Part shown: positions 16,683 through 25,472 of the stretch, in pieces
Position numbering within the stretch: the stretch's first letter is position 1
Layout: every line of letters starts with the position of its first letter
Assembly: GCA_051001975.1 (NCBI GenBank)
Contig: JBPCMU010000070.1
Span: 1 to 64,000 of the forward strand
Reading direction: 5' to 3'
DNA from: DATAEG01 sp051001975
GTDB taxonomy: Bacteria; Actinomycetota; Actinomycetes; Mycobacteriales; Jatrophihabitantaceae
DNA: 64,000 nucleotides
Program-made: the position numbers and the translations under genes
Notes under the pieces: generated by a model
Seen by the model: only the letters and a program-made list of their open reading frames with translations
What the model was told of the DNA's origin: nothing
The model's database searches: none

Positions 16683-16688
16683 AGGGTA
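16683..16688 (-). promoter_or_regulatory. -10 element of leaderless promoter for ctaB
   Basis: On the minus strand TACCCT is followed by six bases and the GTG at 16676; it sits in the 42-base gap after the MFS gene. Confidence 0.55.
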
Positions 16689-16718
16689 TCTCCCGCAACT
16701 GTGCTCCCTGGCGGGGCG

Positions 16719-18017
16719 TCAGGCATCGAGGCCTACCGGCTGATCGGCCCGCTGCCCGGCTGGGTCGGCGGCTTTGGGTCGGGTGCCGAGTTGCCGCCAG
16801 ACCGGGCGCACCGCGGGCAGTAGCGTCGCCAGGAGATACAGCCCGCCGGCGACCGACAGCGCCGTGGTCAGCCCGCTACGGGAGATGAGCCAGCCGCCCA
16901 GCAGCGAGCCGAGCGGCATGCCCGCCCAGCACAGGGCGTCGAATCCGCCGAGCACACGGGTGCGTAGTTCCACCGGGATCTGCTCGTACATGGTGGCGCC
17001 GAGGATCGGGTTGATGGCACCGGCCCCGACGCCGCCGAGGAAGACGACTACTGCGATCACCGCAAGCTGATGACCGGCGAAGGCGATGACCGCGAACCGT
17101 GGCGCACCGACGACCAGGAAGGCGAGCAGGTAGGTCTGGTACCGCGGCAGCCGACTGCCCCACAGCGCCCACAGTCCATTGCCGATCAGGGCACCGGCGC
17201 CGAACGTGCCGCCGACGACACCGAGCGCCACGGCAGAACCCTGCACGTCATGTGCCCATACCGGTGCCAGGACGGCGCTCATCGCCTGGTCGAGCAGGTT
17301 GGTCACCAACACCATCGCGGCGATCGCGCGCAGCAGACGGTGGGCGGCGATCCAGCGCACCCCCTCGGCGATCAGCCCGAGATAGCCCTTGCCGTCCGGG
17401 TCGTGTTCGGTCGCGGAGACCCGGTCGAGGCTGGGGAGGCGGACCCACCCCCGGACCAGGACGGCCGCGATCAGAAATGTGACGGCATCCACGTACAACA
17501 CGTTCGACGCGCCCATCAGACCGATCAGCAGGCCGCCGAGCGCCGCTCCGAGGAGGCCGGCCAGCCGGTACGCGCCGTCCACCATCGCCAGCGAGCGATC
17601 CATCGACGCGTCGGCATGTTCGATCGCCGCCGGCGTCATCGCATTGTCGGCGTTGCTGGCGAGGCCTTGCGTAGCGCCGGATGCGGCTACCAGCAACAGC
17701 AACGCGACAAACGGCAGGCCGACGCTGCGCACCAGGACGGGAACCAACCCCACGCTCACCGCGGCGAACCCGCTACCGAGCACGCTCATTCGGCGTGCCC
17801 CGAGCCGGTCCACCACTGGGCCGCTGAGTCCTTGCACCAGCACCAGCGGCGTGATCTCGGCAAACCCGACGAGGCCGGTGCGCGTCGGGCTGCCGGACGT
17901 GACCAGGACCAACCACGGCAGCGCCAGCGCGGACATCCGACTGCCGGTCATAGTGATCGCCTTCGCCGTGGCCAGGGCCAGCAGTGGCGTTCGCGAACCA
18001 GAGGCGGCCGGGGTCAT
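16719..18017 (-). CDS. MFS transporter, drug-efflux type
   Basis: 432 aa with about 12 hydrophobic segments, in the EntS/macrolide-efflux-like branch of MFS (MTGSRMSALALPWLVLVTSG at the first helix, VVDRLGARRMSVLG in the loop 2-3 region, LGASNVLYVDAVTF-type helix 5-6 block). It likely exports a toxic compound, identity unknown. The open frame continues far upstream, but ATG at 18017 overlaps the stop of the preceding ArsR-type gene by four bases (ATGA) and is the natural start. Expression should follow the palindromic operator at 18623-18652. Confidence 0.85.
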   Translation of the reverse strand: MTPAASGSRTPLLALATAKAITMTGSRMSALALPWLVLVTSGSPTRTGLVGFAEITPLVLVQGLSGPVVDRLGARRMSVLGSGFAAVSVGLVPVLVRSVGLPFVALLLLVAASGATQGLASNADNAMTPAAIEHADASMDRSLAMVDGAYRLAGLLGAALGGLLIGLMGASNVLYVDAVTFLIAAVLVRGWVRLPSLDRVSATEHDPDGKGYLGLIAEGVRWIAAHRLLRAIAAMVLVTNLLDQAMSAVLAPVWAHDVQGSAVALGVVGGTFGAGALIGNGLWALWGSRLPRYQTYLLAFLVVGAPRFAVIAFAGHQLAVIAVVVFLGGVGAGAINPILGATMYEQIPVELRTRVLGGFDALCWAGMPLGSLLGGWLISRSGLTTALSVAGGLYLLATLLPAVRPVWRQLGTRPKAADPAGQRADQPVGLDA

Positions 18018-18619
18018 CGGCGCCGGCCGGAGAGCTGCGGCAACACCTGTAGCTGCACGGAGACGTCCTCCGCCCCCTTCGACTCGGGCTCTCGAGTCAG
18101 TTGCGACCAGCGGTCCAGCACGGCGCCAATCTCTTCGCCCAGGTCCTGCGCCTGCCGAGCGGTCAGTCGCAGAGTCCGGTCGGACAACTGAGTGGCGCTC
18201 TGCCACCGTTTCGGCAGCCAGGCGAGACGGTCGGTGATCTCCCGGATCCGGTCGATGTAGACATCCGCGATCACCCGCAGGTACGCCGATCCGACGATCC
18301 GGTCCTCCTCGGTCGGCTTGGCCGGGAGTTCGTAGTTCGACAGCTCGTGCACGGCACGCCACCAGCGCTCCCGACCGGCGGACGGCTGCTCTGAGACGAG
18401 TCCGTAGCGCGCGAGTTGGCGGAGGTGGTAGCTCGTCGCCCCGCTGGACTCCCCCACCGCCTCGCCGAGCTTGGTCGCCGTCGAAGGGCCGCCCTGCCGC
18501 AATCGGCCGAGCAGACGCAGCCGGAGAGGGTGAGTGAGCGCCTTGAGGGCGTCCGTGTTCAGGTCGATCTTGGTGGGTTCGCTGACCGCGTCGGTCGGTG
18601 GATCAGAGAGCTCGGGCAT
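18014..18619 (-). CDS. ArsR-type (HTH_20) transcriptional regulator
   Basis: 201 aa. The winged helix lies at about residues 20-85 (LKALTHPLRLRLLGRLRQGG, then ATSYHLRQLARYGLVSEQ), followed by a helical C-terminal domain of about 110 residues. No CxC metal-binding motif is present, so it is not a classic metal sensor. It probably represses itself and the coupled MFS exporter. The frame is open to a TTG at 18640, but the ATG at 18619 is set by TACCTT six bases upstream, which places the start of transcription on the start codon. Confidence 0.85.
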   Translation of the reverse strand: MPELSDPPTDAVSEPTKIDLNTDALKALTHPLRLRLLGRLRQGGPSTATKLGEAVGESSGATSYHLRQLARYGLVSEQPSAGRERWWRAVHELSNYELPAKPTEEDRIVGSAYLRVIADVYIDRIREITDRLAWLPKRWQSATQLSDRTLRLTARQAQDLGEEIGAVLDRWSQLTREPESKGAEDVSVQLQVLPQLSGRRR

Positions 18620-18622
18620 ATC

Positions 18623-18654
18623 GCAAAGGTATCTTTGCAAAGATACCTTTGCAA
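18623..18654 (-). promoter_or_regulatory. Promoter embedded in a perfect 30-bp palindromic operator
   Basis: Positions 18623-18652 equal their own reverse complement over all 30 bases; the half is GCAAAGGTATCTTTG. The palindrome contains an internal TTTGCAAA. On the minus strand TTGCAA (18649-18654) and TACCTT (18626-18631) form a promoter with a 17-base spacer, and the ATG follows six bases after the -10. The dyad covers the entire promoter, as expected for an autorepressed ArsR-family operon. Confidence 0.8.
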
Positions 18655-18793
18655 GCGGCGGCTAGTCGACAGGTTGTCGTCATCGTCTTGCTCGGAAAGA
18701 TTTGCCCGGACCCCCCTCCGGTGCAGTTCCGCGGTGGCTAGGCTCGGGGGTGACGAGAGCGTTACCGGCGAGCGTTGAAGAGGATGTGCAAGC

Positions 18794-20917
18794 GTGGCGA
18801 TCGAGGATCCCGCCCAGATCGTGCAGACCCACCCGAAGTGGTGGACCGATCTCGATTCGAAGGCGGTGGATACCGCGCGCCTGCTTGCTGCGGACGCTGT
18901 GCAGAAGGTCGGCAACGGCCATCCCGGGACGGCGATGAGCCTTGCGCCGCTGGCCTACCTGCTCTACCAGCGCACGATGCGCCACGACCCGGCCGATCCG
19001 ACCTGGCTGGGCCGGGATCGCTTCGTGCTGTCGAACGGGCACTCGTCCCTGACCCAGTACTGCCAGCTGTTCCTGTCCGGCTACGGCCTGCAGCTGTCCG
19101 ATCTCGAAGCGCTGCGTACCTGGGGCTCCCTCACCCCCGGGCACCCCGAGTATGGACACACGCTGGGCGTGGAGACGACGACCGGGCCGCTCGGTCAGGG
19201 CATCGGCAACGGAGTCGGGATGGCGATGGCCGCCCGTCGTGAACGAGGCCTGTTCGATCCCGAGGCCGAGCCGGGCGCTTCCCCGTTCGACCACCAGATC
19301 TACGTCATCTGCGGAGACGGCTGCCTGGAGGAGGGTGTTTCCAGCGAGGCATCCAGCCTGGCCGGGCACCAGGAACTCGGCAATCTGACGCTGATCTACG
19401 ACGACAACCATATCTCGATCGAGGACGACACCAACGTCGCGTTCTCCGAAGACGTGACGGCACGATACAAGGCATACGGCTGGCACACCCAGTTCGTCGA
19501 CTCCGGCGAGGACGTCGTTGCGCTCGAAGCCGCGCTCAAGGCGGCCAAGACAGAGACCAGCAAGCCTTCGCTGATCGTGGTGCGGACGATCATCGGCTGG
19601 CCGGCGCCGACGAAGCAGAACACCGGCGCGGCGCATGGTTCGGCACTGGGCGAGGACGAGATCCGCAAGACGAAGGAGATCCTCGGCTTCGATCCGGACG
19701 TGCACTTCGCCGTCGCCGACGACGTGCTCGCCCACGCCCGCGAGGTGGTGGATCGGGGCGTCGCCGCGCACGCCGAGTGGACGACGGCCTACGACGCCTG
19801 GCGCAAGGCGAACAAGAAGCCGGCTGCATTGCTGGACCGGATGTCCACCCGCTCCTTGCCCGACGGCTGGGCCAAGGCACTGCCCACCTGGCCCACCAAG
19901 AAGGACGGCAAGCAGAATTCGCTCGCGACTCGGGCCGCCTCGGGGAAGATCCTGACCGCCCTGGCCGATGTACTGCCCGAACTGTGGGGCGGCAGCGCGG
20001 ATCTCGCGGAGAGCAACAACACCACTATGGAAGGTCAACCCAGCTTCGTCCCGGCCGACCGCCAGACGAAGACGTGGCCTGGCGGTCCGTACGGCCGCAC
20101 GCTGCACTTCGGCATCCGCGAGCATGCCATGGGCTCGATCATGAACGGAATCACCGTGCACGGCGGCACCCGCGTCTACGGCGGCACGTTCCTGGTGTTC
20201 AGCGACTACATGCGCCCGCCGGTCCGGCTCGCCGCGCTGATGAAGCTGCCGACCATCTACGTCTGGACGCACGACTCCGTCGGCCTCGGTGGCGACGGAC
20301 CGACCCACCAGCCGATCGAGCAACTGGCCGCGTTGCGGGCCATCCCGGGGTTGGACGTGATCCGCCCGGCCGACGCCAACGAGACGGCCGTCGTCTGGCG
20401 CACCGTGCTGGAGCAGACCGATCGGCCGGCCGCGCTGGCTCTGTCGCGGCAGGGTCTACCGGTACTGGACGCGGCCAAGACCGAGGGCGCGGCCCGCGGT
20501 GGCTACATCCTCGAAGAAGCATCCACCGGCTCCCCCGAGCTGATCCTGATCGCAACCGGCTCCGAGGTCGGGCTCGCGATCACAGCCCGGGAGCGGCTCG
20601 AGGCGGACGGCACGCCTACCCGGGTCGTGTCGCTACCCTGCCTCGAGTGGTTCGACGCCCAGGACGCGTCCTACCGGCAGCAGGTGCTGCCGCCGAACGT
20701 GCACGCCAGAGTGAGCGTCGAGGCCGGCGTACCGATGGGGTGGCGCGAGTTGGTCGGAGAGGCCGGCGAGATCGTCTCGATCAACCACTTCGGGGCCAGC
20801 GCTGAGGGATCGGTGCTATTCGAGCAGTTCGGATTCACTCCCGACCGGGTAGTCGCCGCGGCCCACGCCACGCTCTCGAAGGTCGGCAGGGTCGGCGACA
20901 CCACGACTGGCAACTGA
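18794..20917 (+). CDS. tkt: Transketolase
   Basis: 707 aa, full length. TPP-dependent transfer of two-carbon units in the pentose phosphate pathway. N-terminal DAVQKVGNGHPGTAMSLAPL, the TPP-binding block VICGDGCLEEGVSSEASSLA ending near YDDNHISI, and the transketolase motif region GIREHAMGSIMNGI and TNETAVVW-type block are all present. It heads a plus-strand operon tkt-tal-pgi-zwf-opcA-pgl that supplies NADPH and pentoses. GTG at 18794 has AGAGGA about ten bases upstream. A possible -10 is TAGGCT at 18739-18744. Confidence 0.96.
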   Translation: MAIEDPAQIVQTHPKWWTDLDSKAVDTARLLAADAVQKVGNGHPGTAMSLAPLAYLLYQRTMRHDPADPTWLGRDRFVLSNGHSSLTQYCQLFLSGYGLQLSDLEALRTWGSLTPGHPEYGHTLGVETTTGPLGQGIGNGVGMAMAARRERGLFDPEAEPGASPFDHQIYVICGDGCLEEGVSSEASSLAGHQELGNLTLIYDDNHISIEDDTNVAFSEDVTARYKAYGWHTQFVDSGEDVVALEAALKAAKTETSKPSLIVVRTIIGWPAPTKQNTGAAHGSALGEDEIRKTKEILGFDPDVHFAVADDVLAHAREVVDRGVAAHAEWTTAYDAWRKANKKPAALLDRMSTRSLPDGWAKALPTWPTKKDGKQNSLATRAASGKILTALADVLPELWGGSADLAESNNTTMEGQPSFVPADRQTKTWPGGPYGRTLHFGIREHAMGSIMNGITVHGGTRVYGGTFLVFSDYMRPPVRLAALMKLPTIYVWTHDSVGLGGDGPTHQPIEQLAALRAIPGLDVIRPADANETAVVWRTVLEQTDRPAALALSRQGLPVLDAAKTEGAARGGYILEEASTGSPELILIATGSEVGLAITARERLEADGTPTRVVSLPCLEWFDAQDASYRQQVLPPNVHARVSVEAGVPMGWRELVGEAGEIVSINHFGASAEGSVLFEQFGFTPDRVVAAAHATLSKVGRVGDTTTGN

Positions 20918-20962
20918 CCACCAGCACAGCTGCGCAGCATTCACAGGAGATGAGGACACACG

Positions 20963-22075
20963 ATGAGTGAGGCATTGGCCGACCTTTCGGCACAGGGCGT
21001 ATCGATCTGGCTAGACGACATCAGCCGCGAGCGGCTGAACTCCGGCAACCTTGCGCAACTGGTCACCGACAAGCACGTCGTCGGCGTCACCAGCAACCCC
21101 ACGATCTTCCAGAAGGCGATGGAGAAAGGCGACGCGTACGACGGGCAGCTCAGGGACCTCGCGGTACGCGGCGTCTCATTGGAGGAATCCGTCCGGCTAC
21201 TCACCGCCTACGACATCCGGTGGGGATGCGACGTGTTGCGCCCGGTCTTCGAGGCCACGAACGGCCAGGACGGCCGGGTGTCGCTCGAAGTGGACCCGCG
21301 CATCGCGCACGACTCGGCGAAGACGACCGCAGAGGCGCTGGCGCTGTGGTGGCTGGTGGACCGCCCCAACGTAATGATCAAGATCCCCGCCACGCTCGAA
21401 GGGCTGCCGGCGATCACCGCGGCGACCGCCGCCGGAGTGAACGTCAACGTCACGCTGATCTTCTCGATCGAGCGCCACCAGCAGGTGATCGACGCCTACC
21501 TCACTGGTCTGGAGCAGGCGAAGGAGCGCGGTTTCGCGCTCTCCACGATCCGCTCGGTGGCGTCGTTCTTCGTCTCCCGGGTGGATACGGAGATCGACGC
21601 GCGGCTGGAGAAGATCGGCTCCGACGACGCGCTCGCGGCGCGGGGCAAGGCCGGCATCGCGAACGCACGACTGGCCTACGAGCTGTTCGAGCAGTCGCTG
21701 GCCACGCCGCGGTGGGCCACGCTCAAGGCCGCGGAAGCCAACCCGCAGCGGCCGCTGTGGGCCTCGACCGGTGTGAAGAACCCGGAGTACGACGACACCA
21801 TGTACGTCGCGCAACTCGTCGCACCGGACACCGTCAACACCATGCCGGAGGCCACCCTCGACGCGGTCGCCGACCACGGTGTCATCGCCGGTGGCACTGC
21901 GAACGGCGGCTACGACGAGGCGCGGGCGCTGTTCAGCCGGCTCGAGGCCCTCGGTGTGAGCATGGCGGACGTGACCCAGCAGCTCGAAGTCGAAGGCGTG
22001 CAGAAGTTCGAGGACGCGTGGACCCAGTTACTCGAGGGGGTCAAGGGCCAGCTCGACGCGGCCGCGGCGAAGTGA
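20963..22075 (+). CDS. tal: Transaldolase
   Basis: 370 aa, the long actinobacterial form. Moves a dihydroxyacetone unit between sugar phosphates. The Schiff-base lysine is Lys140 in NVMIKIPATLEG; the N-terminal GVTSNPTIFQKAM and the C-terminal TMPEATLDAVADHG blocks are conserved. The ATG has GAGGA six bases upstream. It overlaps pgi by four bases (GTGA). The 45-base gap from tkt carries no terminator. Confidence 0.96.
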   Translation: MSEALADLSAQGVSIWLDDISRERLNSGNLAQLVTDKHVVGVTSNPTIFQKAMEKGDAYDGQLRDLAVRGVSLEESVRLLTAYDIRWGCDVLRPVFEATNGQDGRVSLEVDPRIAHDSAKTTAEALALWWLVDRPNVMIKIPATLEGLPAITAATAAGVNVNVTLIFSIERHQQVIDAYLTGLEQAKERGFALSTIRSVASFFVSRVDTEIDARLEKIGSDDALAARGKAGIANARLAYELFEQSLATPRWATLKAAEANPQRPLWASTGVKNPEYDDTMYVAQLVAPDTVNTMPEATLDAVADHGVIAGGTANGGYDEARALFSRLEALGVSMADVTQQLEVEGVQKFEDAWTQLLEGVKGQLDAAAAK

Positions 22076-23706
22076 CCGCACTGGACTCATCCGGCGGCGT
22101 CAGCGTCGAGCTGAGCTACCCGGACGGGACCGACCACGCTGGGACGCTGCGCGAACTGATAGCCGCCCAGGTCGCCAGCAAGATGACCGCGCAGGATCCG
22201 ACGCTGTGGGGCCCGGACGCTGAGTCGGAGTCCAAGATCCGACTGTCGTGGGTCGGGTTGGCCGAGTCGTCCCGGCCGCTGGTGGCCGAGATCGAGGCGT
22301 TGCGGATCGAGCTGGCAGCAGAGAACGTCGACCACGTCGTGCTGGCCGGGATGGGCGGTAGCTCGCTTGCGCCGGAGGTCATCGCGGCCACTGCCGGCGT
22401 CGAACTGGTCACCCTCGACACGACCGATCCCGGTCAGGTAGCCGCAGCCCTTGCCGAGAGCCTGGACCGGACGGTGCTCGTCGTCTCCAGCAAGTCCGGT
22501 GGCACCGTCGAGACCGACTCGCACCGCCGCGTGTACTCGAAGGCGTTCACCGACGCAGGCATCGATCCCAAGCGGCGGATCGTGGTCGTCACCGACCCCG
22601 GCTCGCCGCTGGCCGAGCTGGCCGCACAGGAGGGCTATCGCAAGACGTTCCTTGCCGATCCGAACGTCGGCGGACGGTACAGCGCACTGACCGCGTTCGG
22701 TCTCGTGCCGTCTGGTCTTGCCGGCGTGGACATCGGAGGGTTGCTGGACGAGGCGGCCGCCGTGGCGCCGACGCTCGCGCAGGACGAAGACACCAATCCG
22801 GCGCTGCAGCTCGGTGCTCTGTTCGGGCTGGCACATAACGCCGGCTCCGAGAAGATCGTGCTGGCCGACACCGGGTCGGGCATCACCGGGTTCGGCGACT
22901 GGGCCGAGCAGTTGATCGCCGAGTCGACCGGCAAGCAGGGCAGGGGCCTCCTGCCCGTCGTCGTCGAGGGCGTCGGCGCTCCCGGCTTCTACGACGCCCA
23001 CGAGGATGCCGTCCAGGTGGTCCTCGGCCCCGAGCCGGATACCGATCAGGAGCGTGCAGTCACCCCGTTCGGCGCCGGCGTGCAAGGCCCGCTGGGCGCG
23101 CAGCTCCTGCTCTGGGAGTACGCCGTCGCCGTCGCCGGGCGGATCATCGGCATCAACCCGTTCGACCAGCCCAATGTCGAGGCTGCGAAGGCCCAGGCCC
23201 GGCAGTTGCTGGACGGCGGTTCGAGCGACGAACCGGCGCCGGCTCTGGTCGACGGAGCAGTCGAGGTGCGTGGCACCGGCATCGATTTCGCCGGCTGCAG
23301 CACGGTTGCCGATGCAATCCGCGCGCTGTTCGCGGCCGTCCCGGACCGCGGCTACATCTCGGTACAGGCGTACCTGGATCGATTGGCCGACGCCTCTGCC
23401 AGCGATCTGCGCCCCGCCGTGGCCACCGACTCCGGCCGGCAGACCACCTTTGGCTGGGGCCCGCGGTTCCTGCACTCCACCGGGCAGTACCACAAGGGCG
23501 GCCATCCGAACGGCGGCTTCCTGCAAATCACGGCTGTCAGCGACACCGACCTGGAGATCCCGGACCGTCCCTACACCTTCGCCGTGCTGCAGCAAGCACA
23601 GGCTGCCGGTGACGCCGCCGTGCTCAGTCAAGCCGGTCGGCCGGTACTCCGACTGCATCTGACGCACCGCGAGAGCGGCATCGGACAGTTGCTGCGGGCA
23701 CTGTGA
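22072..23706 (+). CDS. pgi: Glucose-6-phosphate isomerase
   Basis: 544 aa. Interconverts glucose-6-P and fructose-6-P, linking glycolysis and the pentose phosphate pathway. Sugar-phosphate (SIS-like) blocks VLAGMGGSSLAPEVI, VVSSKSGGTVETDS and the C-terminal FLHSTGQYHKGGHPNGGF identify the family. The frame is open far upstream inside tal, but the GTG at 22072 overlapping the tal stop (GTGA) is the real start. Its insertion between tal and zwf differs from M. tuberculosis, where pgi is elsewhere. Confidence 0.92.
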   Translation: MTALDSSGGVSVELSYPDGTDHAGTLRELIAAQVASKMTAQDPTLWGPDAESESKIRLSWVGLAESSRPLVAEIEALRIELAAENVDHVVLAGMGGSSLAPEVIAATAGVELVTLDTTDPGQVAAALAESLDRTVLVVSSKSGGTVETDSHRRVYSKAFTDAGIDPKRRIVVVTDPGSPLAELAAQEGYRKTFLADPNVGGRYSALTAFGLVPSGLAGVDIGGLLDEAAAVAPTLAQDEDTNPALQLGALFGLAHNAGSEKIVLADTGSGITGFGDWAEQLIAESTGKQGRGLLPVVVEGVGAPGFYDAHEDAVQVVLGPEPDTDQERAVTPFGAGVQGPLGAQLLLWEYAVAVAGRIIGINPFDQPNVEAAKAQARQLLDGGSSDEPAPALVDGAVEVRGTGIDFAGCSTVADAIRALFAAVPDRGYISVQAYLDRLADASASDLRPAVATDSGRQTTFGWGPRFLHSTGQYHKGGHPNGGFLQITAVSDTDLEIPDRPYTFAVLQQAQAAGDAAVLSQAGRPVLRLHLTHRESGIGQLLRAL

Positions 23707-23763
23707 CCTCAATGTTTCGCCAGCCCACTACCCCCCGGGGCTCGAGAAGGGACCAGGACGCCG

Positions 23764-25416
23764 ATGTCGACGCCGGATGCTGATCTGACCGAGCCGGAAA
23801 CCGCGGCGCCCAGCGGTCAGCAGACCGCCAAACAAGTGGGGCAACCGATGGGACAACCGACGACCCCGCGGGGCGGCCCACTGGACCTGGCGACGATCCG
23901 GGCCAACCCGCTGCGCGACGCCGGCGACCGCCGGCTACCGCGGGTACCGGAACCGTGCGCCCTGGTCGTCTTCGGAGTGACCGGAGACCTGGCCCGCAAG
24001 AAGCTGCTACCGGCCATCTACGACCTGGCCAACCGCGGCCTGCTGCCGACCGACTTCGTGCTTCTCGGGTTCGCCCGACGCGACTGGGGTGACGGCGACT
24101 TCGAGGACCTGGCGAAGAAGTCGGCGAAGGAGCACGCCCGCACCGCGTGGAGCGAGGAGGTCTGGAACCGGCTGTCCGGCAACGTCAAGTTCGTCCCCGG
24201 ATCCTTCGACGACGACGCCGCCTTCGACGAGCTGGCCACCGCCCTCGATGACCTGTGCCACACGCACGGCATCCGCGGCAACGCCGCGTTCTACCTGTCC
24301 ATCCCACCGGCGATGTTCCCGACTGTGCTCGAGCAGATGAAGCGCACCGGAATGGCCGACAACGAGAAGGCCGGCGGCTGGCGCCGGGTGGTCGTGGAGA
24401 AGCCGTTCGGCAGCGACTTGGAGAGCGCTCTGGAACTCAACGCCCTGGTCGACTCGGTGTTCACCGCGCCGGACGTGTTCCGTATCGACCACTACCTGGG
24501 CAAGGAGACCGTCCAGAACATCATGGCGTTACGCTTCGCCAACCAGCTGTTCGAGCCGGTCTGGAATGCGCACTACGTCGACTCGGTACAGATCACGATG
24601 GCCGAGGACGTCGGCATCGGTGGCCGGGCCACGTTCTACGACGCGACCGGCGCTGCGCGGGACGTGCTGCAGAACCATCTGCTGCAACTGCTCGCGCTGA
24701 CCGCGATGGAGGAGCCCGTCGAGTTCTCCGCCGAGGCAATCCGGACGGAGAAGACGAAGGTGCTGCGGGCCATCACGGTGCCCGATGACATCGAGAACTA
24801 CGCCGTCCGCGGGCAGTACGACCAGGGCTGGCTGGCCGGCTCCAGGGTGGCCGCGTACCGGGCCGAAGAGGGCGTGTCGGCGGACTCCCAGACCGAGACG
24901 TTCGCTGCGGTGAAGCTCGGTGTGGAAACGCGCCGGTGGGCCGGGGTGCCGTTCTACCTGCGTACCGGCAAGCGGCTGCCGCGCCGGGTCACCGAGATCG
25001 CCGTGCTGTTCGCGAAGGCGCCCCATTTGCCGTTCAACGCGACCGACACCGAGGAACTCGGCCACAACCAACTCGTCATCCGGGTGCAGCCCGATGAGGG
25101 CGTGACACTGAAATTCGGGTCGAAGGTACCTGGCAGCGCCATGGAGGTGCGCGACGTCGCGATGGATTTCCTGTATGGCGAGGCGTTCACCGAGTCGTCC
25201 CCAGAGGCCTATGAGCGGCTCATCCTGGACGTACTGCTCGGCGACGCCACGCTGTTCCCGCGCAACGAGGAGGTGGAGGCTTCCTGGCGAGTCATCGATC
25301 CGCTCGAGGCGCACTGGGCGGGCCGGCCGTCGCATCTCTACCGCGCCGGCGAGTGGGGCCCGAAGGAGGCGGACGAGGTGCTTGCCCGCGACGGCCGGCA
25401 ATGGCGGCGACCCTAG
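23764..25416 (+). CDS. zwf: Glucose-6-phosphate 1-dehydrogenase
   Basis: 550 aa. First oxidative step of the pentose phosphate pathway. Dinucleotide-binding VVFGVTGDLARKKLLPAIYD starts near residue 63, and the active-site peptide RIDHYLGKETVQN is intact. The first 40 residues (Gln/Thr/Pro-rich) lie before the conserved NPLRD-type start and are probably disordered; the ATG at 23764 has GAAGGGACCAGGA upstream. The following opcA encodes its assembly factor. Confidence 0.96.
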   Translation: MSTPDADLTEPETAAPSGQQTAKQVGQPMGQPTTPRGGPLDLATIRANPLRDAGDRRLPRVPEPCALVVFGVTGDLARKKLLPAIYDLANRGLLPTDFVLLGFARRDWGDGDFEDLAKKSAKEHARTAWSEEVWNRLSGNVKFVPGSFDDDAAFDELATALDDLCHTHGIRGNAAFYLSIPPAMFPTVLEQMKRTGMADNEKAGGWRRVVVEKPFGSDLESALELNALVDSVFTAPDVFRIDHYLGKETVQNIMALRFANQLFEPVWNAHYVDSVQITMAEDVGIGGRATFYDATGAARDVLQNHLLQLLALTAMEEPVEFSAEAIRTEKTKVLRAITVPDDIENYAVRGQYDQGWLAGSRVAAYRAEEGVSADSQTETFAAVKLGVETRRWAGVPFYLRTGKRLPRRVTEIAVLFAKAPHLPFNATDTEELGHNQLVIRVQPDEGVTLKFGSKVPGSAMEVRDVAMDFLYGEAFTESSPEAYERLILDVLLGDATLFPRNEEVEASWRVIDPLEAHWAGRPSHLYRAGEWGPKEADEVLARDGRQWRRP

Positions 25417-25472
25417 ATGTCACCCCACGCATCCCACCGACTTTCTCGTACTGATCTATCGGAGGTTCAGTC

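Noticed and set aside
18620..18640. TTG start of the ArsR-type regulator at 18640
   Set aside because: It would translate through the operator and promoter; the ATG at 18619 fits the -10 spacing.
21220..22071. N-terminal extension of the pgi frame
   Set aside because: Lies entirely within tal in another frame; the GTGA overlap gives a normal-length isomerase.
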